From Methanosphaerula subterraneus (GTDB lineage: Archaea; Halobacteriota; Methanomicrobia; Methanomicrobiales; Methanospirillaceae), in NCBI RefSeq assembly GCF_052055875.1, contig NZ_CP170508.1, positions 2,604,001 through 2,668,000 of the forward strand: a stretch of DNA of 64,000 nucleotides, in the 5' to 3' direction. Numbering within the stretch: the first letter of the stretch is position 1; each line of letters opens with the position of its first letter. This document shows positions 18,317 to 26,727 of the stretch, piece by piece. The notes beneath the pieces are model-generated. The model searched no databases. It was given only the letters and a program-made list of their open reading frames with translations, and was not told the DNA's origin. The position numbers were made by a program, and so were the translations under genes.

Positions 18317-18689
18317 TTCGAGACCGGGATGTCGACTGTTCGATTGTACTACTGTTTGCATTACCGGAAACTCAGGAAATTGAAAAAAATCCGATTATCC
18401 CGACGACTCCTGACAATGCGTGGGTTCCGGGGCCGGCTCCTTCGGCTGGCAGAAGGATAGTTCTCGAATGATGGATCACGTGTTCGAGTTCTCGTATTTT
18501 TTATTATTGGTATCTATGCTCTTTGAGACGATTTTCACCCGGATATCCATGAATGGTGGATCTGAGTGGGTTCAATTCGAAATAGACGGCCCATATGCTG
18601 CATTTCGATGAAAATATATGGTTGTTCGTCATTGATCCAGATATCTTATCCAACCCTTCTTTCACCATAGATACAACAAGGAATGAACC
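18317..18689. other. Long intergenic region upstream of a PKD surface gene
   Basis: AT-richer than its flanks. A 63-codon frame at 18420-18611 lacks a ribosome-binding site and recognisable motifs, and I do not call it. AAATATAT near 18611 and ATATCTTA near 18641 are candidate TATA elements for the downstream surface protein. Confidence 0.4.
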
Positions 18690-21404
18690 ATGACAGATCT
18701 ACTCAAAAGAATGACCTGGCCGCTGATTCTGCTGGCCTTTGTCTCATGCCTGCTGATGTTCGCGCCGGCGGCGGCGACTCCCCTGCCCGCGATCATCGAC
18801 TGCACCCCGGACCATGCGATGGCTAACGATACCTGGGTTTCCTTCACCCTCAACAGCACCGGTTTCTCTGAGACGCCGACGGTCTGGCTTGCGATGGCCG
18901 GCCAGACGAACATCTCCGCCACTGGTGAAGAACTGGACGGGACCACCATCACCGGATACTTCAACCTTGTACATGCAGTCCCTGGGAACTGGGAGGTATG
19001 GGCTTCGAACGGAGCAGATCCTGGGGTCAGATGGGCTGGCACGTTCACGATCGATCCGATGCCGACGGTAAACCTGACCGGTAAGGTTGTCGATCACTTC
19101 ACCGGCCTTCCCCTGTCGAATGCGGAGATCTATAACGGGGAATACGGCCCCACGACTGTCTCCCAGGCAGATGGGACCTTCATCCTCCGTGACGCCTGGG
19201 TTATCAACGGTGACGCGGACCTGGACGCCGTGGTGCCTGGGCTCTATCGGGATAATTATACTGAAGTCTCTGTAACCAACGATGATCGGCAGCGTGGTTC
19301 GAAGGATATCGGGACGATCGAACTCTACCCCATCTTTGCCGGTTTCGTAACCGACAAAATCACGGGCAAGCCTCTCTCTGACGTGCACGTCTCCCTCGTC
19401 GTGAGTCCATCGGAACCGATCTTTATCTCAGGGACATCGAACAGTCAGGGATATTATCTGATTCAAATCAGACCCCAGTATTTCGGTATAAATAACGAAC
19501 TGCGTAACACCGGTGTTAACTCTCTACGTCCAGCTCTGTACCTGACTGCAGAGAAGGATAGATATGAGCCCTACTCTTCTGAGATCTCTCTCTATAGTCT
19601 GGGTGGAGAAGACCTCTATAACATCCAGCTCACCCCGATCTTCACTGCAGACTTCCTGGCCTCCGGCCATGTCGGCCAGGCCCCGTACTCGGTCCAGTTC
19701 CTGGATCAGTCGACCGGTTCTCCGACTATCTGGAGATGGGACTTCGGTGACGGAACCACCTCGACCGAGCAGAACCCGACCCATGTCTACACCCAGACCG
19801 GTGTGTACACCGTCTTCCTGATCACGGCAAACGATTGGGCGACCGACATCTGTACCAGGTCCCGATGTATTGTCGTGAACACCGTGCCGGTGGCGAACTT
19901 CACGGCCAATGCGACGTCCGGGTCTATACCCTTCACGGTGCAGTTCACTGACCAGTCGACCGGTGCGAACGGCTACCAGTGGCAGTTTGGTGATGGCACC
20001 ACGTCGACTGAGCAGAACCCCATCCACACCTACACACAGCCGGGCGCCTACACCGTGACCCTGGTCGTCTCCCGTGCCGACTACGGCAGCGTCTACACGC
20101 AGAAGCCGGGGTATATCACGGTCACCGACCCTCTGATCGTTGGGTTCTCCACGAATGTTTCGGCCGGCCTCGCGCCGCTCGCGGTGCAGTTCACCGAGTC
20201 GGTGAACGGGTCTGTCCAGTATTACTACTGGCAGTTCGGGGACGGAGCGACCTCGTTCGACCGGAACCCGGTGCATGTCTACGACACGGCCGGCAGGTAC
20301 CCCGTATCCCTCTATGCGATCGGTTCGAATGGATATCAGGTGAAGACGGTCGAGGACTGCATCAATGTCACCGATTTGGTCATCCCCACCGTGACCCCAA
20401 AACCAACCGAGCAGTACCAGCCGGTGGCCAACTTCACCGTCACATCCCAGGGCGGTGCCGGCTCGATGGGGATTGAGGTCACCGACACCTCGGTGAACGC
20501 GACCTCGGTGCAGTACGACCTCGGCGACGGCACGACCACGGCGTATCGAACATTCCTGTACACCTACTGGCAGGCCGGCACGTATACGATCAGACAGACC
20601 GCGACCGGTCCGGCGGGATCATCGGTGAAGACGGTCGAGGTGATCGTGCCGGTGACCGCCCCCACGCCGACGATCACCTTCCCGCCGATCGGCGGGGATC
20701 AGGGGTGGTACACGATCCACTGTAATGTGGACGGGGCGACGGTCACCTTTGATGAGACCCCCATGGGGACTATCGCAGGCGGGATCCTGAAGGTCCAGGT
20801 CTACACCACCGGCTCTCCCTACAGAACCTACACCGTCCAGAAGGACGGGTACTCCACCGTCTCCGGGGCCATCACCACCTACCCCGGCAAGGACCAGAAC
20901 GTGGATATCACCGTGACCCTGACCCCCGGCTTTACCGCGAACCCATACAACGGTCCGCACACCATCCCTGGTACGCTGCAGGCCGAGGACTATGACCTCG
21001 GCGGTGAGGGCGTCGCCTACCACGACACCACCGCCGGCAACGAGGGTGGAGCTTACCGGCAGGACGACGTCGATATCGAGACACTCGACACCGACGGCTC
21101 GCCGAACGTCGGCTGGATCCGTGCCGGCGAGTGGCTCTTCTACACCGTGAACATCACCACAGCCGGCACCTATGACGCCGGGTTCCGGGTCGCCTCATCC
21201 CATGCCGGCTCATCGGTTCGGGTCTATCTGGACGACGGAACGACGCCGATCGCGACCGTGAACGTCCCGAACACCGGCACCTTCGGGGCCTTCCAGACCG
21301 TTTCGGTACCGGTGACCCTGCCGGCCGGAGAGCACCGACTGAGCCTTCTCTTCCCGACCGACTATGTCAACATCAACTGGATCAGCTTCGCCCCGAGGGG
21401 CTGA
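18690..21404 (+). CDS. Exported multidomain PKD protein with PEGA-like and CBM6-like C-terminus
   Basis: 904 residues. A signal peptide (LILLAFVSCLLMFAPAAA) is followed by an Ig-like region (~31-125) and two carboxypeptidase-regulatory-like folds (~130-210 and 213-310). Then come three PKD domains with FGDG motifs (~322-570), a fourth PKD-like repeat (YDLGDGTTT), a PEGA-like segment (~675-750), and a C-terminal carbohydrate-binding module of CBM6 type (AEDYDLGGEGVAY, WIRAGEWLFYTV). It is predicted to lie outside the cell and bind glycans or other cells. No anchor is visible. Its PKD block is nearly identical in DNA to that of the next gene. Confidence 0.85.
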   Translation: MTDLLKRMTWPLILLAFVSCLLMFAPAAATPLPAIIDCTPDHAMANDTWVSFTLNSTGFSETPTVWLAMAGQTNISATGEELDGTTITGYFNLVHAVPGNWEVWASNGADPGVRWAGTFTIDPMPTVNLTGKVVDHFTGLPLSNAEIYNGEYGPTTVSQADGTFILRDAWVINGDADLDAVVPGLYRDNYTEVSVTNDDRQRGSKDIGTIELYPIFAGFVTDKITGKPLSDVHVSLVVSPSEPIFISGTSNSQGYYLIQIRPQYFGINNELRNTGVNSLRPALYLTAEKDRYEPYSSEISLYSLGGEDLYNIQLTPIFTADFLASGHVGQAPYSVQFLDQSTGSPTIWRWDFGDGTTSTEQNPTHVYTQTGVYTVFLITANDWATDICTRSRCIVVNTVPVANFTANATSGSIPFTVQFTDQSTGANGYQWQFGDGTTSTEQNPIHTYTQPGAYTVTLVVSRADYGSVYTQKPGYITVTDPLIVGFSTNVSAGLAPLAVQFTESVNGSVQYYYWQFGDGATSFDRNPVHVYDTAGRYPVSLYAIGSNGYQVKTVEDCINVTDLVIPTVTPKPTEQYQPVANFTVTSQGGAGSMGIEVTDTSVNATSVQYDLGDGTTTAYRTFLYTYWQAGTYTIRQTATGPAGSSVKTVEVIVPVTAPTPTITFPPIGGDQGWYTIHCNVDGATVTFDETPMGTIAGGILKVQVYTTGSPYRTYTVQKDGYSTVSGAITTYPGKDQNVDITVTLTPGFTANPYNGPHTIPGTLQAEDYDLGGEGVAYHDTTAGNEGGAYRQDDVDIETLDTDGSPNVGWIRAGEWLFYTVNITTAGTYDAGFRVASSHAGSSVRVYLDDGTTPIATVNVPNTGTFGAFQTVSVPVTLPAGEHRLSLLFPTDYVNINWISFAPRG
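19650..20640 (+). repeat. PKD cassette, copy 1
   Basis: A four-domain PKD block shared with copies near 23.3, 57.5 and 59.9 kb. Bases 20142-20209 are identical, synonymous sites included, to 23840-23907. Confidence 0.8.
20945..21404 (+). repeat. CBM6-like module, copy 1
   Basis: Encodes the C-terminal AEDYD...YVNINWISFA module. It is closely matched by 58290-58756 downstream of the amber codon. Confidence 0.75.
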
Positions 21405-21415
21405 ACTGATCTTCC

Positions 21416-21422
21416 TTTTTTT
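21416..21422 (+). terminator. T7 run after PKD gene
   Basis: Seven consecutive T residues begin 11 bp past the stop, which is a typical archaeal oligo-T terminator. Confidence 0.4.
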
Positions 21423-21571
21423 CTGAGCTTTGACATCCTGGAGGTGTTCATCATCGCCGGCGTGATCATACGCTTGAAGGTCCGGGGATGAACCCTGATG
21501 GGCGGACTGTCAAAGAGGTATTGTATTATGGCAGAAAACCAGAGTATGGGAGTATTCAGGAGATCTGATCG

Positions 21572-24358
21572 ATGCGTATGTTTATTCTTGATTCATTCTT
21601 TCCGGTCGTGAAGCACCATCCCCGGACTACCGTGTTCATCGCACTGCTGATGCTGATGCTCTGTATCGCCCCGGCGATGGGTGAGAAGGTCACGCCGAAT
21701 ACCGATCTGACGCTGAATGAATCTGAACTAAAACTCTCCACCGATCTGCTTTCGCTGACGAATTCTTCGATTTTTCAGACTGGAACATCTCAAACCGGTC
21801 TCGTCAGCGATCTTCAGATAAAGCCGGCGTCCCAATCGGTCAAACAGCGAGGGTTCAACGCCGGCGTTCAGGCGACTTCGGCGATCGTCTCTGTTTATGT
21901 GACGCTGGATCAGCAGACTCCTCTGTCGACGGTCGATCCGTTCGCATGGGAGATCAGTAATCGTGACGAGTCATCGAAGACCGTCGTTGCCTGGGTCGAG
22001 GTGTCCCGTCTCCTCGAGCTCGCCTCCGTGCCGGGCGTGAGGCAGGTTCGTCCGGTCCTGCCTCCTGTGGTGAACACGGGATCGGTGATGGCCGAAGGAG
22101 ATCGGATCCATCTCGCCGACCAGGTCCGGGCCACGTATGGCCTGACCGGCGCAGGGGTCAGGATCGGTATCATTTCCGGTGGTGTCGACCACTGGAACAC
22201 TGCAGCCGCGACCGGCGATCTCCCGACGAATCTCCATGTGCTCAGGAATGAGCAGGGTGGAGACGAGGGCACCGCGCTGCTCGAGATCGTCCACGATATC
22301 GCCCCCGACGCCGAGCTCTACTTCTGCGACCATGGGAATAACACGCTCGATTTTGCCGACGGCATCGATGCCCTCGCTGATGCCGGCTGCACGGTCATCT
22401 GTGATGATATCAGCTGGATCACCGATCCGTTCTTCGAGGATGGTGCGCTCGCAGCGCACATCCAGTCACTCACGTCGACCCGGAACATTCTCTACTTCAG
22501 TTCGGCCGGCAATTCCGCCCAGAGGCATTACCAGGGGAGGTACCTGAAGGACGGGGCGACGAACTGGAACGACTTCTCTGGCGGGACCGGACAGGCAGAT
22601 AAATCCCTGTATGTCAGCATTCCGCCTGGCGGATACCTTCGGACCGTGCTCGAGTGGGACGACCCCTGGACCAGTTCCACCAATGATTATGACCTGTATC
22701 TTTTGACCCGGGGCGGCGAGTATCTGCTCGCCGGATCCACGGTTGTACAGAACGGCGACGATGCACCATTGGAGTTGATCTCGGTGATGAACACTGGCTC
22801 CTCCACGGTTGAGACAGAGATCGATGTTCTCAACAAAAATGGTGCCGCGGCCGACCGGACCCTTGAGATCTTCGTGTATCCCGGGGGTGGCACAAGGATC
22901 TCCGGCGACAACATCGTGGGTGCCGATTCCGTCTTCGGTCATGCGGCGGCACCGAACGTGGTGGCGGTCGGGGCCATCAGTGCATCGGACCCGGGTGTGG
23001 ACACCATCGAGTATTTCTCGAGCCTCGGTCCGGCCACCATTCGCTACCCAGGTACCGTTCAGCGGAGTAAACCGGATATCACCGGGATCGACGGGGTCAG
23101 TATAACGGGATCCGGAGGGTTCCCCAGTCCCCTCTATGGGACGAGTGCGTCGGCACCTGACGTCGCAGCGGTGACGGCGCTCGTCTGGAGCGGTGCCCGG
23201 ACCAGGACCGCGTCGGAGGTGCGGACCGCACTGCTCACCTCCTCCGATGATCTCGGATCAGCAGGACCGGACACCACCTTCGGCTACGGGCGTGCGAATG
23301 CCGTCGCCTTCACGCAGGCTCTCGGTATTGCGCCGGCGATCACCGCCGGCTTCTACGCCTTCGGCCATGTCGGCCAGGCCCCGTACTCGGTCAGGTTCCT
23401 GGACCAGTCGACCGGCTCGCCGACTGCCTGGCACTGGGACTTCGGGGACGGCACGACGTCGGACGAACAGAACCCGACCCATATCTACAACCGGACGGGC
23501 GCCTACAACGTGGCCCTGACCGCCTCGAACGATCAGAGGAGCGACACGGCGATCCAGTACCGGTGCATCATCGTCAACACCGTGCCGGCAGCCAACTTCA
23601 CCGCGAACGCGACGGCCGGGAAGGCGCCGTTCACGGTGCAGTTCACCGACCAGTCGACCGGGGCGAACGGCTACCAGTGGCAGTTCGGCGACGGGCAGAC
23701 GTCGACCGAGCAGAACCCGGTTCACACCTACACGCAGCCGGGCGCCTACACCGTGACGCTGGTCGTCTCCCGTGCCGACTACGGCAGTGTCTTCGCCCAG
23801 AAGCCAGGATACATCACGGTCACCGACCCGCCGATCGTCGGGTTCTCCACGAATGTTTCGGCCGGCCTCGCGCCGCTCGCGGTGCAGTTCACCGAGTCGG
23901 TGAACGGCTCGGTCCAGTACTATTACTGGCAGTTTGGCGACGGAGCGACCTCCTTCGAGCAGAACCCGGTCCATGTTTACGACACCGCCGGGAAGTACAC
24001 CGTCTCCCTCTATGCAATCGGCTCGAAGGGGACTCAGGTGAAGACGGTCGAGGACTGCATCAACGTCACCGCCCCGGTCATCCCCCCCGTGACCCCAAAA
24101 CCGACCGAGCAGTACCTGCCAGCGGCCAACTTCACGGTCGCCTTCCCAGGCGGTCCGGGTTCGATGGGTATCCTGGTCACGGACACCTCGGTGAATGCGA
24201 CCTCGGTGCGGTATGACCTCGGCGACGGCACGACCACCGCCTATCGAACATTTCGGTACACCTACTGGCAGGCCGGCACCTATACAATCAAACAGACTGC
24301 GACCGGTCCGGCGGGATCCACCAGTACGACCAGGTCGGTGACCGTGCCGGCGGTGTAG
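21572..24358 (+). CDS. Exported subtilisin-like (S8) protease-fold protein with four PKD domains; catalytic His replaced by Glu
   Basis: 928 residues with a signal anchor (VFIALLMLMLCIAPAMG). The S8-like domain (~180-590) has Asp206 in ISGGVD, oxyanion-type Asn314 in SSAGN, and Ser525 in GTSASAP. The segment DEGTALLEIVHDIAPDA aligns with the subtilisin motif HGTxxAxIVxxxAPDA, but Glu232 takes the place of His. Glu is the base in sedolisins, so the protein may still be active or may be a pseudoenzyme. Four PKD repeats fill residues ~590-928. Terminal stop is TAG. Confidence 0.86.
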   Translation: MRMFILDSFFPVVKHHPRTTVFIALLMLMLCIAPAMGEKVTPNTDLTLNESELKLSTDLLSLTNSSIFQTGTSQTGLVSDLQIKPASQSVKQRGFNAGVQATSAIVSVYVTLDQQTPLSTVDPFAWEISNRDESSKTVVAWVEVSRLLELASVPGVRQVRPVLPPVVNTGSVMAEGDRIHLADQVRATYGLTGAGVRIGIISGGVDHWNTAAATGDLPTNLHVLRNEQGGDEGTALLEIVHDIAPDAELYFCDHGNNTLDFADGIDALADAGCTVICDDISWITDPFFEDGALAAHIQSLTSTRNILYFSSAGNSAQRHYQGRYLKDGATNWNDFSGGTGQADKSLYVSIPPGGYLRTVLEWDDPWTSSTNDYDLYLLTRGGEYLLAGSTVVQNGDDAPLELISVMNTGSSTVETEIDVLNKNGAAADRTLEIFVYPGGGTRISGDNIVGADSVFGHAAAPNVVAVGAISASDPGVDTIEYFSSLGPATIRYPGTVQRSKPDITGIDGVSITGSGGFPSPLYGTSASAPDVAAVTALVWSGARTRTASEVRTALLTSSDDLGSAGPDTTFGYGRANAVAFTQALGIAPAITAGFYAFGHVGQAPYSVRFLDQSTGSPTAWHWDFGDGTTSDEQNPTHIYNRTGAYNVALTASNDQRSDTAIQYRCIIVNTVPAANFTANATAGKAPFTVQFTDQSTGANGYQWQFGDGQTSTEQNPVHTYTQPGAYTVTLVVSRADYGSVFAQKPGYITVTDPPIVGFSTNVSAGLAPLAVQFTESVNGSVQYYYWQFGDGATSFEQNPVHVYDTAGKYTVSLYAIGSKGTQVKTVEDCINVTAPVIPPVTPKPTEQYLPAANFTVAFPGGPGSMGILVTDTSVNATSVRYDLGDGTTTAYRTFRYTYWQAGTYTIKQTATGPAGSTSTTRSVTVPAV
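23340..24350 (+). repeat. PKD cassette, copy 2
   Basis: The same four-repeat block as copy 1, starting with a FGHVGQAPYSVRF segment. The 68-bp stretch 23840-23907 is identical to copy 1. Confidence 0.8.
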
Positions 24359-24374
24359 AGGCCGGCGTATACTC

Positions 24375-24382
24375 TTTTTTTT
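24375..24382 (+). terminator. T8 run after the S8-PKD gene
   Basis: Eight T residues lie 17 bp past the stop and just before the polyphosphate operon promoter. Confidence 0.45.
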
Positions 24383-24430
24383 CTCCTTCCGGTCCAACGC
24401 ACCATGCAACCTTCAATCCCGGAATCCGAA

Positions 24431-24440
24431 TCCTATATAA
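24431..24440 (+). promoter_or_regulatory. TATA box of the polyphosphate operon
   Basis: TCCTATATAA matches box A and lies ~50 bp upstream of the first ppk start. It gives a leader of about 25 nt. Confidence 0.5.
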
Positions 24441-24486
24441 CCCCCGATGCCTCTATAGAGTAACTATTGACGATAGAACGCCGGCA

Positions 24487-26727
24487 ATGGACGATATCAT
24501 GATTACACCATCTCAACAGCAGTCAGCAGCAGAGTTCGGGTCTGAAGGGAGTGACGAGGAACGGGCCCTCTTCTTCAACCGGGAACTGAGCTGGATCGCC
24601 TTCAACCGGCGGGTGCTCGAAGAAGCGTTCGACCAGACCCATCCGCTCCTCGAACGGGTGAAGTTCCTGGCCATCTTCGCCAACAACCTCGACGAGTTCT
24701 TCATGATCCGGGTCGCCGGCCTGCAGCGGCAGCTGTATGAACGGGTCGTCGAACGCCCTCCTGACGGGATGACCGCCTTCTCCCAGCTCAACGAGATCAG
24801 GGCGGCCCTCCTCCCCCTGCTCAAGGAGCAGATGGACTGCTGGCATCAGCAGGTGATGCCGCAGCTGGTCGAATCAGGGATCCATATCCACCCCCATGCG
24901 TCCCTCTCGGCCGACCAGCAGGGAGCCCTGCGGATCAGGTTCGAGCAGGAGATCTTTCCGGTGCTGACGCCGCTCGCCTTCGACACTTCCCACCCGTTCC
25001 CGTTCATCTCCAACCTCTCGCTGAGCCTGGCGATCATGGTGGAGGACCCCGAGGAGGGGGAATGCTTTGCACGGCTGAAGATCCCGGTCGGCCTCTTCCC
25101 GCGACTGATCGAGTTTGTCCCGCAGCAGAGCACCAAGAACCTGCAGAACGGGGGGGAGCATCACTATGTGCTGCTCGAGGACCTGATCGCAGCCAACCTG
25201 GACCTGCTCTTCCCCGGCCTCCGGGTCGTCGCTGCCTACCCGTTCCGGGTGACCAGGAACGCGGACCTCGAGATCGAGGAGGACGACGCCTCAGACCTGA
25301 TGACCGCCATCGAGGAGAGCATGGAGATGCGGAGGGTCGGATCCCCGGTCAGGATCGAGATGGACCGGAGGATGCCGGAGGCGATCTGTTCGATGGTCGT
25401 CCGCCACCTCGGGATCAGCCCGGACATGATCTACCGCCTCGACGAACCGATCGGGATGGCGGACCTGATGATGCTGGCGGGCCTGAACCGTCCGGACCTG
25501 CAGGACCCGCCGTTCCACCCCTCGATCCCGCCCTCCCTCTCCCATGACCAGCCGATCTTTCCCGTGATCCAGCGGGGGGATCTCATGCTCTATCACCCGT
25601 ACGACAGTTTCGGTCCGGTGATCACGTTCTTAAAGCAGGCGGCCACCGACCCGGCCGTGCTGGCCATCAAGATGACCCTGTACCGGGTCGGCGCCAACTC
25701 CCCGATCGTCGACGCCCTGATGGAGGCTCGTGAGAACGGGAAACAGGTGACCGCCCTGATCGAACTGAAAGCCCGGTTCGATGAAGAGAACAACATCGGC
25801 TGGGCACGGGCCCTTGAACGGGCCGGGGTGCACGTGGTCTACGGCCTGGTCGGGATCAAGGTCCATGCCAAGGTCTGCCTGGTGGTCAGGCGTGAGAAAC
25901 GCGGGATCGCCCGGTATATCCACCTCGGGACAGGCAACTACAATGCCGGCACCAGCAGGGTGTACACCGATATCGGACTCATGACCGCCCGGAACAAGAT
26001 TGGCGCCGATATCTCCGATCTCTTCAACTTCCTGACCGGGTATGCCCGGATCACCTCGTACAGAAAACTGCTGGTCGCCCCTGTCACGATCAGGGACGGA
26101 ATCCTGCGGCGGATCGAGCGGGAGATCGCCCGCCACCAGGAGCACGGCGACGGGTATATCGCGTTCAAACTGAACGCACTGGTCGACCGGGCCTGTATCC
26201 TGGCCCTGTACCGCGCCTCACAGGCCGGGGTCAGGATCGATCTGCAGGTCAGGGGCATCTGCTGTCTGCGGCCGGGTCTCCCCGGGATCAGCGAGACGAT
26301 CACCGTCACCTCGATCGTCGGCAGGTTCCTCGAGCATGCCCGCATCTATTACTTCAGAAATGGAGGCGACGAAGAGGTGCTGGTCGGGTCTGCGGACCTG
26401 ATGCCCAGGAACCTCGACCGGAGGGTCGAGATACTCTTCCCGATCCAGGACCCGCGGCTCCTGGCGGCGATCGTCGGGGAGATCCTGAAGGTACACCTCC
26501 GGGACACCGCCAAGGCCCGGAAGCTCCTTCCTGACGGCACCTATTGCCGGGTGCTCCCTGAGGACGGGGACGCACCGTTCGATACGCAGCAATGGATGAT
26601 CGATCACCGCGGAGCGTGGTATCCCCCGATGGAGAGGGACGAGGTACTGCAGAACTTCTCGCCGCTCTCTGGGCCGCCGCCGGCAGGAGCGGGCTCGGTC
26701 CGGACAAAGAGGAAGGGGAAACGATGA
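24487..26727 (+). CDS. ppk: Polyphosphate kinase PPK1, first copy
   Basis: 746 residues. It makes polyphosphate reversibly from the ATP gamma-phosphate. The N-domain (FFNRELSWIAFNRRVLEEA) is followed by the head domain and two phospholipase-D-like catalytic domains. His460 in KVHAK corresponds to the autophosphorylated His435 of E. coli PPK1, and His617 in FLEHARIYYF to His592; both are intact. The RxYTDIG, GTGNYN and SADLMPRNLDRRVE motifs are also present. The stop overlaps the next ppk start (ATGA). It is the first gene of a five-gene polyphosphate operon. Confidence 0.95.
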   Translation: MDDIMITPSQQQSAAEFGSEGSDEERALFFNRELSWIAFNRRVLEEAFDQTHPLLERVKFLAIFANNLDEFFMIRVAGLQRQLYERVVERPPDGMTAFSQLNEIRAALLPLLKEQMDCWHQQVMPQLVESGIHIHPHASLSADQQGALRIRFEQEIFPVLTPLAFDTSHPFPFISNLSLSLAIMVEDPEEGECFARLKIPVGLFPRLIEFVPQQSTKNLQNGGEHHYVLLEDLIAANLDLLFPGLRVVAAYPFRVTRNADLEIEEDDASDLMTAIEESMEMRRVGSPVRIEMDRRMPEAICSMVVRHLGISPDMIYRLDEPIGMADLMMLAGLNRPDLQDPPFHPSIPPSLSHDQPIFPVIQRGDLMLYHPYDSFGPVITFLKQAATDPAVLAIKMTLYRVGANSPIVDALMEARENGKQVTALIELKARFDEENNIGWARALERAGVHVVYGLVGIKVHAKVCLVVRREKRGIARYIHLGTGNYNAGTSRVYTDIGLMTARNKIGADISDLFNFLTGYARITSYRKLLVAPVTIRDGILRRIEREIARHQEHGDGYIAFKLNALVDRACILALYRASQAGVRIDLQVRGICCLRPGLPGISETITVTSIVGRFLEHARIYYFRNGGDEEVLVGSADLMPRNLDRRVEILFPIQDPRLLAAIVGEILKVHLRDTAKARKLLPDGTYCRVLPEDGDAPFDTQQWMIDHRGAWYPPMERDEVLQNFSPLSGPPPAGAGSVRTKRKGKR

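Noticed and set aside
18420..18611. 63-codon frame before the PKD gene
   Set aside because: No ribosome-binding site, no recognisable motif; lies in AT-richer promoter-like sequence.
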